A DNA stretch of 22,945 bases, from assembly GCF_905233635.1 (NCBI RefSeq), contig NZ_CAJODG010000052.1:1-22945 (forward strand), in the 5' to 3' direction. Numbering within the stretch: the stretch's first letter is position 1; each line of letters starts with the position of its first letter. This document shows positions 6,441 to 13,202 of the stretch, in pieces. The DNA comes from Selenomonas sp. AE3005 (GTDB lineage: Bacteria > Bacillota > Negativicutes > Selenomonadales > Selenomonadaceae). Position numbers and translations under genes: made by a program. The notes beneath the pieces are model-generated. The model worked only from the letters and a program-made list of their open reading frames with translations, did no database searches and was not told the DNA's origin.

Positions 6441-8162
6441 ATGGCTTATATTGCATTATACCGTAAATGGCGGCCGGGAACCTTTGGGGACCTGGTGGGA
6501 CAGGAACATATCAGCAAAACCCTTAGCAATGCCATTACCACGGGGCGTATCGGTCACGCTTATCTGTTTTCCGGGCCGCGGGGCACCGGTAAAACCAGTA
6601 CCGCCAAAATACTGGCTAAGGCCTTGAACTGTGAGCACGGGCCGACACCGGAACCCTGCGGTACATGCCGTCAGTGCCAGAAAATAAATGATGGTTCTTC
6701 GATGGATGTTTTCGAAATTGACGCCGCCTCTAACCGTGGTATTGATGAAATCCGTGATTTGCGTGAAACGGTGAAGTTTGCTCCGGTAGATGGCCGGTAT
6801 AAGGTGTATATCATCGACGAAGTACACATGCTGACCACGGAGGCTTTTAATGCCCTGTTAAAGACGCTGGAGGAGCCGCCTGCCCATGTGGTCTTTATTT
6901 TGGCTACTACTGAGGCGCATAAGGTACCGCCGACCATCCAGTCACGCTGTCAGCGTTATGATTTCAAACGCATAACGGTGGAGGAAATTCGTGGGCGTCT
7001 GGAAAAAATTGCTGGGGAGATGTCACTGTCAATTGAAGATGAGGCCTTGAACATGATTGCCGTTCAAGCAGACGGCGGCCTGCGTGACGCCCTGTCCCTG
7101 CTTGACCAGTGCTCGGCAGTGGCCGAAGGCGAGATAACAGCTGCACGGGTACGGCAGATTTTAGGGCTGATTGGCCACGACTGGATTTATCGTATGACGG
7201 AGGCTATTGCGGCGCATAAATCCCAGACAGTGCTGACGATTTTGGCAGAACTGCTGCGTGACGGCAAGGATTTAAAACAGGTGCTTTCCGAGCTGTCGCT
7301 GCATTTGCGCAGCCTGATGATTTATCAGGCAACAGGTACGTTGGAACAGATGGACCTGTATGCGGAAAATGACCAGGTATTACAGGAGCAAAAGACCTTT
7401 TTTAACGCCGGTCAGCTGATGGCAATGTTAAAAAAACTGCATGAGGCGCTGGCTGAGATAAAGTGGTCGCCGCAGCCGCGCATTACCGTAGAGATGGCGC
7501 TGCTGACTTTGTGCAATCCCGAGGCGGCAGTTGCCGCACCGCAGCTGCAGGCGGCAGCTGCGCCTGATGACCAGCGTATTGCCCAACTGGAGGCTAAACT
7601 GGCACAGATGTCGGCCAAGCTGGCAGCAGCCCCCGTGCAAAAGGCGGCTGCGCCACGGACAAAAGCGGCACCTGCAACGCCAAAGCCTGCGCCCGTATCT
7701 GCTCCCGTGCAGGAAATACCTGACCTGGATACCAGCGATACGGCGGTATGGCAAAATCTGTTGCAGACTTTAAAAGATAGAAATAAAATGCCGGTTTATG
7801 CCTGCGTCAATCAGGGGCAGTTTGCCGGTATGACGGAAAATAAATTTTTTATCCGTTTTCAGGGCACGTTGATGGCCTCCTTGACCATGCGCAATTATAA
7901 GACACTGCTGGAAGAAATACTTCTGGAGTTGACTGGCCGGGAACTGCGCCTGCATTGTTCGGGGGAGGACACGCCGCTGGCGCCGCCGCCACGCCCCGTA
8001 AAAAAAGCAAAACCGCCGGTACAGGAACTTGAACCTGATGAACCGCCGACGGTGCCGGTAGATTTAGAAGATTTGCCGCCGGAGGCCAGAGCGCCCTTGG
8101 AGAAAGCATTTGAGATTTTTGGTGACCATGTGGTGGAAGTCGAAGATGATGGCACGCCATAG
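6441..8162 (+). CDS. dnaX: DNA polymerase III subunits gamma/tau
   Basis: Clamp-loader ATPase that links polymerase and helicase at the replication fork. Residues 1-350 are the conserved AAA+ core: MAYIALYRKWRPGTFGDLVG start, Walker A GPRGTGKT (45-52), zinc Cys64, 73, 76 and 79, Walker B IIDEVHML (124-131) and the SRC motif at 168-170. A Pro/Ala-rich linker (about 370-430) leads to a tau-like C-terminal part that ends in PLEKAFEIFGDHVVEV, as in other Firmicutes. Length 573. GTAGGGAGGG is the ribosome site. A run of seven A at 8000-8006 lies in phase for -1 slippage (codons GTA AAA AAA); a slip would end the protein after eight more codons, at about 530 residues. Confidence 0.97.
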   Translation: MAYIALYRKWRPGTFGDLVGQEHISKTLSNAITTGRIGHAYLFSGPRGTGKTSTAKILAKALNCEHGPTPEPCGTCRQCQKINDGSSMDVFEIDAASNRGIDEIRDLRETVKFAPVDGRYKVYIIDEVHMLTTEAFNALLKTLEEPPAHVVFILATTEAHKVPPTIQSRCQRYDFKRITVEEIRGRLEKIAGEMSLSIEDEALNMIAVQADGGLRDALSLLDQCSAVAEGEITAARVRQILGLIGHDWIYRMTEAIAAHKSQTVLTILAELLRDGKDLKQVLSELSLHLRSLMIYQATGTLEQMDLYAENDQVLQEQKTFFNAGQLMAMLKKLHEALAEIKWSPQPRITVEMALLTLCNPEAAVAAPQLQAAAAPDDQRIAQLEAKLAQMSAKLAAAPVQKAAAPRTKAAPATPKPAPVSAPVQEIPDLDTSDTAVWQNLLQTLKDRNKMPVYACVNQGQFAGMTENKFFIRFQGTLMASLTMRNYKTLLEEILLELTGRELRLHCSGEDTPLAPPPRPVKKAKPPVQELEPDEPPTVPVDLEDLPPEARAPLEKAFEIFGDHVVEVEDDGTP

Positions 8163-8174
8163 GCTGCGTGTTTT

Positions 8175-8310
8175 ATAACGCCGTTGTTCCAGTTTTGCCA
8201 TAGGCAAAACTTCCTCTTGGCGTTTCCCTAAAGGACTAGCTTCGCTTCGCAACGAGGTGGGAGATATGCCCCCACCTGCTGAGGTGGGGGACATTTTCTT
8301 GCCTCGTTAT
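8175..8310. repeat. Multi-hairpin intergenic element, probable dispersed repeat
   Basis: About 136 bases bounded by ATAACG (8175-8180) and its complement CGTTAT (8305-8310). Inside are GTTTTGCC-ATA-GGCAAAAC (8192-8210), the outer pair AACGAGG (8251-8257) / CCTCGTT (8302-8308), and AGGTGGG (8255-8261), CCCCCACCT (8269-8277) and AGGTGGGGG (8282-8290), which can pair in two mutually exclusive ways. The build is that of REP or MITE-like elements. Only one copy is in the window, so the repeat status is inferred. It contains no convincing gene. Confidence 0.45.
8269..8298 (+). terminator. GC-rich hairpin, possible dnaX terminator
   Basis: Nine-bp stem CCCCCACCT / AGGTGGGGG with a GCTG loop, followed by ACATTTTCTT. 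The T-tract is imperfect. It is part of the multi-hairpin element at 8175-8310 and may have been recruited as a terminator. Confidence 0.5.
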
Positions 8311-8318
8311 AGATGACA

Positions 8319-8360
8319 ATAAGGCTGAGGTACGCGCTTGTACCTCAGCCTTATGTTTTA
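8319..8360. terminator. Hairpin between the convergent dnaX and chemoreceptor genes
   Basis: A perfect 15-bp stem, ATAAGGCTGAGGTAC / GTACCTCAGCCTTAT, with a six-base loop, followed on the + strand by GTTTTATAAG. It lies 18 bases beyond the end of the chemoreceptor gene and about 150 beyond dnaX, and may stop transcripts from both sides, although the T-tract is weak on the - strand. Confidence 0.75.
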
Positions 8361-8371
8361 TAAGATATTTG

Positions 8372-10090
8372 TCAGAAGCGGAATTTTTGCAGGGAATTTT
8401 GCAGGTCGGCGGCCAGCCGGGAGAGAGCTTCGCTGGCATCGGCGATTTCCGTGGCCGATGCGGCCTGTTCCTCGGTGGCGGCAGAAACGGTCTGCATTTC
8501 GTTGGCCACCAGCTCGCCCTGAGAGTCTATGCTGACTATCTGGTCGGCAATATTGGAGGAGTCCTCATTGGCTTCATGGATGGAATCCGTCATGCTCATG
8601 GCGGCCTCGTTTACTTCCATGACCAGTGTTTGGATATGTTCAAATACATCCCGCAGCGAGTCTACAGATTGGGCGCCGTTGCTGACAACATCCCGGCCTT
8701 CCTGAATGGAAACAACGGCGCTGGAGGTATCTTTTTGTATTCCGGCTATAAGGTTGGCAATTTTTTGCGCGGCTTCCCCGGACTGTTCAGCCAGCTTGCG
8801 AACCTCTTCGGCTACTACGGCAAAGCCGCGGCCATGCTCGCCGGCACGCGCGGCTTCGATGGCGGCATTCAGTGCCAGCAGATTGGTCTGTTCGGCGATA
8901 CCGGAAATGGTGGCTACTATGTCGCCGATTTCATTGGAGCGCTCGCCCAGCTTTTCGACGATAGCGGCGGATTCCTGTACGTTGCCGGCAGCGCCCTGTA
9001 TCTGGCTGATGGTTTCCTGTACGGCCTTGGCGCCGTCCGCGGCATAATGAGAAGCGGAAGAGGAGCGTTCTGATACCAGATTTGCCTTGTTGTTTATATT
9101 GTTTATCGAGCTGGAAACTTTTTCTACGGCGGTGGTGGCAGAGTCCACGGATTGCTGCTGGTTGGCGACAGCGCCTGCGGCATCGGTAACGGATTGAGCT
9201 ACCTGATTGGAGGCCTGCGCCGACTGCTGGGAGCTGGCAGACAGTTCCTCGGAGGAGGCGGCTATCTGCTCGGCAGACAGGTGGACGCTGCTCATCAGCT
9301 GGCTGAGACTGCTGCGCATATCGGCCATGACCTTGGCCATATCTCCGAATTCATCAGTCTGGTCAATGGTCAGTTCCTGCGGACTGAAGTCACCTTCCTG
9401 CATTTTACGGCAGTCAGCCATCATCATGCCCAGAGGCTGGACAATGCCTTTGATGATGAGGAGGCCGCCCAGCAGGAGTATAATCAGCGCTGCAACGCTG
9501 TACACCAGCATGAAAAATGCCGCAGACGAGGCTGCGTTGACACTGGCGGTGTACATGATTTCTGCATCATGCTGGACTTCCTCCTGCCGGGTTTCCAGCA
9601 CCTTGCGGAGGTCAGAGGTGGCTTTTCCGCCCTTGCTGCTGTACAGGGAAGCAGCCTCGTCATGCCTGCCTGAGGCTGCGACATCAATGATTTGTTTCAT
9701 GATACCGGTGAAGTTTTTCCATTCCTGCTTTACTTCAGAACTTTTGGCAGAGAGGTTTTCTTCGTTGGCGGCAGCTTTCTCGTAAGCAGCCCAGTTGTCA
9801 TCGAATTTGGCGAGGATTTCCGCTGTGTCGTTGTTCAGTTCCTTAAACCGTTCAGGTGTTTTGGCATCCAGAGCCAGCACAGCCCGTGACTGCATATCGC
9901 GCATCATGTACTTGGCTTCGCCAATATGGTATATCTGCTGCATATTATTCTGATAGATGGAAGTCAGCGTTACCACAGACTGGCTGATAGTGCCATAACC
10001 GCGATACCCTACCGCTGCCAGGCCAAGGGCAGCGATAATTACGAGAATCATTATTTTGTAGGTCACTTTGATGTTTTTGATAATATTCAT
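8372..10090 (-). CDS. Methyl-accepting chemotaxis protein
   Basis: Transmembrane chemoreceptor of 572 residues. Order: short cytoplasmic start, TM1 (about 12-30), periplasmic four-helix-bundle type sensor (about 31-188), TM2 (about 189-214), HAMP (about 215-268), and a long coiled-coil signalling domain. The kinase-contact tip is textbook: IAEQTNLLALNAAIEAARAG starting at 398, then EHGRGFAVVAEEVRKLAEQS. There is no C-terminal NWETF-type methyltransferase tether. AAAGGAG precedes the ATG. It is divergent from the cellobiose PTS operon and shares with it a 252-base intergenic region holding two palindromic sites, so it may sense a sugar connected with that operon; this is inference. The ligand cannot be read from the sequence. 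Confidence 0.95.
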   Translation of the reverse strand: MNIIKNIKVTYKIMILVIIAALGLAAVGYRGYGTISQSVVTLTSIYQNNMQQIYHIGEAKYMMRDMQSRAVLALDAKTPERFKELNNDTAEILAKFDDNWAAYEKAAANEENLSAKSSEVKQEWKNFTGIMKQIIDVAASGRHDEAASLYSSKGGKATSDLRKVLETRQEEVQHDAEIMYTASVNAASSAAFFMLVYSVAALIILLLGGLLIIKGIVQPLGMMMADCRKMQEGDFSPQELTIDQTDEFGDMAKVMADMRSSLSQLMSSVHLSAEQIAASSEELSASSQQSAQASNQVAQSVTDAAGAVANQQQSVDSATTAVEKVSSSINNINNKANLVSERSSSASHYAADGAKAVQETISQIQGAAGNVQESAAIVEKLGERSNEIGDIVATISGIAEQTNLLALNAAIEAARAGEHGRGFAVVAEEVRKLAEQSGEAAQKIANLIAGIQKDTSSAVVSIQEGRDVVSNGAQSVDSLRDVFEHIQTLVMEVNEAAMSMTDSIHEANEDSSNIADQIVSIDSQGELVANEMQTVSAATEEQAASATEIADASEALSRLAADLQNSLQKFRF

Positions 10091-10183
10091 AACTCATAAC
10101 TCCTTTAATGAATTTATCTTTATTAGAAAATTCGTCATTTTTGAGTTTATTCCTTTAAGTAAAGAGATTTTTTTAACTTTTAC

Positions 10184-10198
10184 TGTAATAGTGTTACA
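10184..10198. promoter_or_regulatory. Candidate RpiR operator, copy 1
   Basis: TGTAATAGTGTTACA, an inverted repeat TGTA-N7-TACA. Its centre is 42 bases (four helical turns) from copy 2, and both lie between the divergent chemoreceptor and PTS IIB genes. It shares the right part TGTTACA with the other two copies. Confidence 0.45.
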
Positions 10199-10203
10199 AA
10201 TTC

Positions 10204-10209
10204 ATTATA
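10204..10209 (-). promoter_or_regulatory. Possible -10 element of the chemoreceptor gene
   Basis: Read on the - strand this is TATAAT, about 115 bases before the chemoreceptor start. A -35 is poor (GCTACA with a 16-base spacer, inside palindrome copy 2). The element lies between the two palindrome copies, so a protein bound there could control it. Confidence 0.35.
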
Positions 10210-10225
10210 TTTTACAGCCTTTATT

Positions 10226-10240
10226 TGTAGCGTTGTTACA
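10226..10240. promoter_or_regulatory. Candidate RpiR operator, copy 2
   Basis: TGTAGCGTTGTTACA, differing by one base from copy 3 before the IIC gene. With the flanking T and A it forms TTTGTA-N7-TACAAA. It is about 100 bases upstream of the PTS IIB start. Confidence 0.55.
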
Positions 10241-10302
10241 AAAGCGGTCATGGGAATTGAACAGACTGGCCGGCTGTGCTAAATTATAGCTGTGGATACG
10301 AA

Positions 10303-10318
10303 ATGCCAGCGATGGCAT
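10303..10318. promoter_or_regulatory. cre-like catabolite control site before PTS IIB
   Basis: ATGCCAGCGATGGCAT fits every fixed position of the loose CcpA consensus WTGNNANCGNNNNCAW and is nearly a perfect palindrome (ATGCCA-gcga-TGGCAT). It lies immediately upstream of the IIB ribosome site, where binding would block transcription. That a CcpA homologue is present in this organism is assumed. Confidence 0.5.
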
Positions 10319-10342
10319 GATTGATGAAGGAGTGTATAATCC

Positions 10343-10615
10343 ATGAGAAAAATTATTCTGTTGTGTTCCGCAGGTATGTCAACCAGCATGCTGGTAAAAA
10401 AGATGCAGGAAGCCGCAGCTGCTGACAGCTATGAATGTGAAATTGCCGCCTTCCCGATGTCCGAGGCCAAAGCCAAAGCAGCTGATGCAGATATTATTTT
10501 CTTGGGGCCGCAAGTCCGTTTTTCCAAAGATAAGGTGGCAGAGCAGTGTCCCGGCCGTCCGGTCGAAGTCATTGATATGAAGCTCTATGGCCGTATGGAT
10601 GGCAAGGGAGACTGA
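10343..10615 (+). CDS. PTS lactose/cellobiose-family IIB component
   Basis: Cytoplasmic phosphocarrier of 90 residues that takes phosphate from IIA and passes it to the sugar bound by IIC. The N-terminal LLCSAGMSTSMLV holds the phospho-cysteine at position 8, the family hallmark. The segment DADIIFLGPQVRF also fits. GAAGGAG stands upstream of the ATG. It is first in the locus, ahead of the RpiR regulator and IIC; IIA is three genes further on, so all three components are present though dispersed. Cellobiose specificity is inferred from the glucanases and the 6-phospho-beta-glucosidase in the same locus. Confidence 0.95.
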   Translation: MRKIILLCSAGMSTSMLVKKMQEAAAADSYECEIAAFPMSEAKAKAADADIIFLGPQVRFSKDKVAEQCPGRPVEVIDMKLYGRMDGKGD

Positions 10616-10697
10616 GATTTGGCCGGGTATACTCCTTTTCTTTCCCCAAAAATATCTCCCCTTAATTTCCACAGAGCAATCCCCATTTATCTTTGCG

Positions 10698-10728
10698 CGG
10701 CTGCTATCCTTTCGGAGGGCGGCCGTTT
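10698..10728 (+). terminator. GC-rich hairpin between PTS IIB and the regulator gene
   Basis: CGGCTGCTATCC / GGAGGGCGGCCG pair over 12 positions with one mismatch and two G-T pairs around a TTTC loop, followed only by TTTGT. A weak terminator or a processing stem that would leave IIB on a short transcript. The AT-rich sequence TATATTAAATTATG after it may contain a promoter for the regulator. Confidence 0.4.
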
Positions 10729-10780
10729 GTGGTATATTAAATTATGTTGAATGTTTGTAGGGAAATTTTTAGGAGGAGCT

Positions 10781-11617
10781 ATGTCAGGATTATTGAAGAG
10801 GATGCGTGAGCAGGAAGGATTCTCTGATACGGAACGGGTGATTGCTGATTATCTGCTGAAAAATTTCCGTGAGCTGGGGACGTTGTCCACGCGGCAGCTG
10901 GCCGGCAAAACCTATACCAGTTCAGCGGCGATAGTGCGCTTCAGCCAAAAGCTGGGCTTTGAAGGCTATACGGAATTCAAGGTGAAGTTTATGGCGGAAA
11001 TGATGCAGAGCATCGGTACGCCTAAGGAACGTTTTATCAGCGATAAGGATACGGTGCCGGAGGTTATTGACAAGGTGCTGCTCATGGGACAGGACGCGTT
11101 GAAGGAAACGTATGGCCTTCTTGAGCAGGCGGATGTGAACAGGGCGCTGCATTATCTGCGGCAGGCGCGGCATATCGGTTTTTATACCATGGGAGATAAT
11201 CTGAATTTGGCCCGGATGGCGGCAGCCAATTTCATCATGGTGGGCAAATACGTTTCCGTGCAGGAGTCCATGCCTTTGCAATTTTTGGAGGCTTATGATG
11301 CGCCCAAGGACCATGCGGCAATCATTATGAGCCGTACCGGTGAGAATCGCCTGCTGGTGGAAATAGCCCGCCGCTTGTCCCTGCAGGGCAATCCTATCAT
11401 CTGCATTACCGCAGCGTCCAAGTCGTCACTTGCTGAAGTTGCCGACGTGACTTTTCAGACAGCGACTACGGACCGGCTGGAAGAATTCGGCCCCAGAGTA
11501 TTTATGATGGGGGCGACATTTATTCTGACCGTCCTGTATGGCGTGCTGCTGACCCGTGTGGATTATCAGGGAGCTTTTGAGCGTGATGACTGGTTACGCC
11601 AGCATTTGCATTATTAA
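10781..11617 (+). CDS. RpiR (MurR)-family transcriptional regulator
   Basis: Sugar-phosphate sensing DNA-binding protein, 278 residues. The N-terminal helix-turn-helix domain (about 1-77) shows GFSDTERVIADYLLKN and SSAAIVRFSQKLGFEGYTEF. A SIS sugar-phosphate binding domain follows (about 105-250) with AAIIMSRTGENRLLVEIARR and NPIICITAASKSSLAEVAD. The ATG at 10781 is chosen because AGGAGGAG (10771-10778) precedes it; a longer frame from 10751 has no such site. Placed between IIB and IIC, it most likely controls this locus in response to a phosphorylated beta-glucoside. Three TGTA-N7-TACA sites nearby are candidate targets. Activator or repressor cannot be told. Confidence 0.93.
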   Translation: MSGLLKRMREQEGFSDTERVIADYLLKNFRELGTLSTRQLAGKTYTSSAAIVRFSQKLGFEGYTEFKVKFMAEMMQSIGTPKERFISDKDTVPEVIDKVLLMGQDALKETYGLLEQADVNRALHYLRQARHIGFYTMGDNLNLARMAAANFIMVGKYVSVQESMPLQFLEAYDAPKDHAAIIMSRTGENRLLVEIARRLSLQGNPIICITAASKSSLAEVADVTFQTATTDRLEEFGPRVFMMGATFILTVLYGVLLTRVDYQGAFERDDWLRQHLHY

Positions 11618-11641
11618 ATAATAAAAACAATATATTCATTT

Positions 11642-11682
11642 GTCGTGTTCTGTAGCATTGTTACAGGCACGACTTTTTTTTT
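11642..11682 (+). terminator. Terminator of the regulator gene with an embedded palindrome
   Basis: Outer stem GTCGTG / CACGAC (11642-11647, 11668-11673), inner stem CTGTA / TACAG, then nine T. The inner stem contains palindrome copy 3. It separates the regulator from the IIC transcription unit. Confidence 0.88.
11651..11665. promoter_or_regulatory. Candidate RpiR operator, copy 3
   Basis: TGTAGCATTGTTACA, 14 of 15 bases identical to copy 2. It lies about 60 bases upstream of the IIC promoter -35 and inside the terminator hairpin of the regulator, so it may serve two purposes or be only part of the hairpin. Confidence 0.45.
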
Positions 11683-11723
11683 CGTCGTTTTATGAATCAG
11701 CGTTTCAGACTTGTCAGAATCTA

Positions 11724-11752
11724 TTGAAGGGGCAGAAGCGGTATTTTATACT
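11724..11752 (+). promoter_or_regulatory. Probable promoter of the PTS IIC to GH9 operon
   Basis: TTGAAG (11724-11729), 17-base spacer, TATACT (11747-11752, five of six to consensus). It follows a strong terminator and precedes six closely packed genes without another terminator until 18866. Confidence 0.6.
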
Positions 11753-11769
11753 AAAAACACCTTAAGGCA

Positions 11770-11784
11770 GTGCAATAATTGCAC
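11770..11784. promoter_or_regulatory. Perfect palindrome near the start of the IIC transcript
   Basis: GTGCAAT-A-ATTGCAC, 7-bp perfect arms. It begins about 10 bases after the expected transcription start, so it may be an operator distinct from the TGTA-N7-TACA sites or a 5' mRNA stem. Confidence 0.4.
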
Positions 11785-11817
11785 GCATCATTATTATTTC
11801 AGGAAAGAGGTATCTAC

Positions 11818-13146
11818 ATGAACAAGCAGGAGATGTTCGACAAGTTCATCGAGTTTATGGGAAACTTCGCCCAGTTCCGTGCTGTGGTGGCCCTGCGCGA
11901 TGGCTTTATCATGACGACACCCTTTACGATTGGCGGTTCACTGTTTCTGCTGATTGCCAATTTGCCGGTGCCGGGGTATGCAGAATTTATGGCTTCACTT
12001 TTTGGCAATGACTGGACGGCTCCCTTAAATGCAGTAGCCGGGGCAACCTTCAGCGTACTGGCGTTGATTGTCGTAATGTCCATTACCAACCGTTTTGTAT
12101 CCAATGAGGGCTGCGATGCCAGTATGGCTTCGCTGTTGGCACTGGCCACCTTCCTTATCGTGATGCCATCGGAAATCATGACAGAGTCCAGCGAAGTGGT
12201 GGGCGGTATCATACCGAAGTCATGGGCAGGCAGCAACGGCGTTATCACCGCTATTATTGTGGCATTTTTTGTCAGCTATGTATTTTGTTACTGTGAAAAG
12301 AACCATTTGACCATCAAAATGCCGGATTCCGTGCCAAGCGGTGTGGCCAGAGCCTTTGAAGCCCTGATTCCCGGCGTGATTCTCTTTACGGCGGCCTCGG
12401 TGGTCTTTGGACTTTGTCATTACTTAGGGGCGACGACCCTGCCGGAACTTTTGTTCAAGGTCATTCAGACTCCTTTGCAGAGCCTTTCCGATACCATCGG
12501 CGGCGGCATTGTCATCGTGGGCTTGCAGAGCATACTCTTCTGGGCCGGCGTGCATGGCCCGAATGTGGTGGGCGGCGTGGTAAGCCCCCTGCTGCTGGCA
12601 AACTCTTTGGACAATCAGGCCATTCTCGATGCCGGCGGTCAGCTGCTCAATAATCCGGCTGCGCATATCATCACGGCACAGATTAACGATGTGTTTGTCA
12701 AGAGTGGCGGCTGCGGCCTGACTTTGGGACTTATCATCGCTTCCCTGATTGTCGCCCGTTCCAAGCAGATGTCTTCGCTTATGCGCATGGCGACAGTACC
12801 GGGACTTTTCAATATCAATGAGCCGATTATCTTCGGCCTGCCGATTGTGTTTAACCCGTATCTGCTCGTTCCCTTCATCATCGTGCCGGTAGTGGCGCTG
12901 CTCATCACCTACTTTGCCATTGCCATAGGTTTTATGGCTCCCCTTAGTGCGGTGCAGGTGCCGTGGACAACACCGCCCGTTATTGCAGGGTTCCTGCTGA
13001 GCGGCTGGCAGGGCGCTGTGGTGCAGATTATCAATCTGGCAGTAGCGACCATTATCTATCTGCCATTCGTAAAGGCGCAGGATAAGAGCCTGCTGGCCGA
13101 GGAACAGGAAGAAGCCACTGCAGAGACAGACAGCACGGCTGTCTGA
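11818..13146 (+). CDS. PTS lactose/cellobiose-family IIC permease
   Basis: Inner-membrane sugar channel of 442 residues that moves and phosphorylates the disaccharide with IIB. Many hydrophobic segments. Family signatures: GVHGPNVVGGVVSPLL around 243-258 and PGLFNINEPIIFGLPIVFNP around 328-347; the Glu of NEPIIFG is the conserved sugar-contacting residue. Start ATG 11818 is chosen for the AGGAAAGAGG site at 11801-11810; an upstream TTG at 11779 would add 13 residues over the palindrome and is unlikely. It opens the operon IIC - porin - IIA - GH1 - GH16 - GH9. Cellobiose or cellodextrin is the likely substrate from context. Confidence 0.94.
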   Translation: MNKQEMFDKFIEFMGNFAQFRAVVALRDGFIMTTPFTIGGSLFLLIANLPVPGYAEFMASLFGNDWTAPLNAVAGATFSVLALIVVMSITNRFVSNEGCDASMASLLALATFLIVMPSEIMTESSEVVGGIIPKSWAGSNGVITAIIVAFFVSYVFCYCEKNHLTIKMPDSVPSGVARAFEALIPGVILFTAASVVFGLCHYLGATTLPELLFKVIQTPLQSLSDTIGGGIVIVGLQSILFWAGVHGPNVVGGVVSPLLLANSLDNQAILDAGGQLLNNPAAHIITAQINDVFVKSGGCGLTLGLIIASLIVARSKQMSSLMRMATVPGLFNINEPIIFGLPIVFNPYLLVPFIIVPVVALLITYFAIAIGFMAPLSAVQVPWTTPPVIAGFLLSGWQGAVVQIINLAVATIIYLPFVKAQDKSLLAEEQEEATAETDSTAV

Positions 13147-13202
13147 GAGTGTGCTGTATGATGAAATGCAGGATGGGATTTTTGAAAAGAGGGTTTGCGT
13201 TC

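Noticed and set aside
8064..8294. Minus-strand open frame running through the multi-hairpin element into dnaX
   Set aside because: The peptide is a translation of the repeat-like element and the dnaX end; no gene features.
8369..9073. Long + strand open frame (234 codons) antisense to the chemoreceptor gene
   Set aside because: It lies wholly opposite a chemoreceptor-coding region with intact motifs. The Gly-rich product has no family resemblance and mirrors the codon pattern of the real gene.
11692..11707. Second cre-like box, TGAATCAGCGTTTCA, before PTS IIC
   Set aside because: The CG core is not correctly spaced from TG and CA; it fits the consensus only with a one-base shift.
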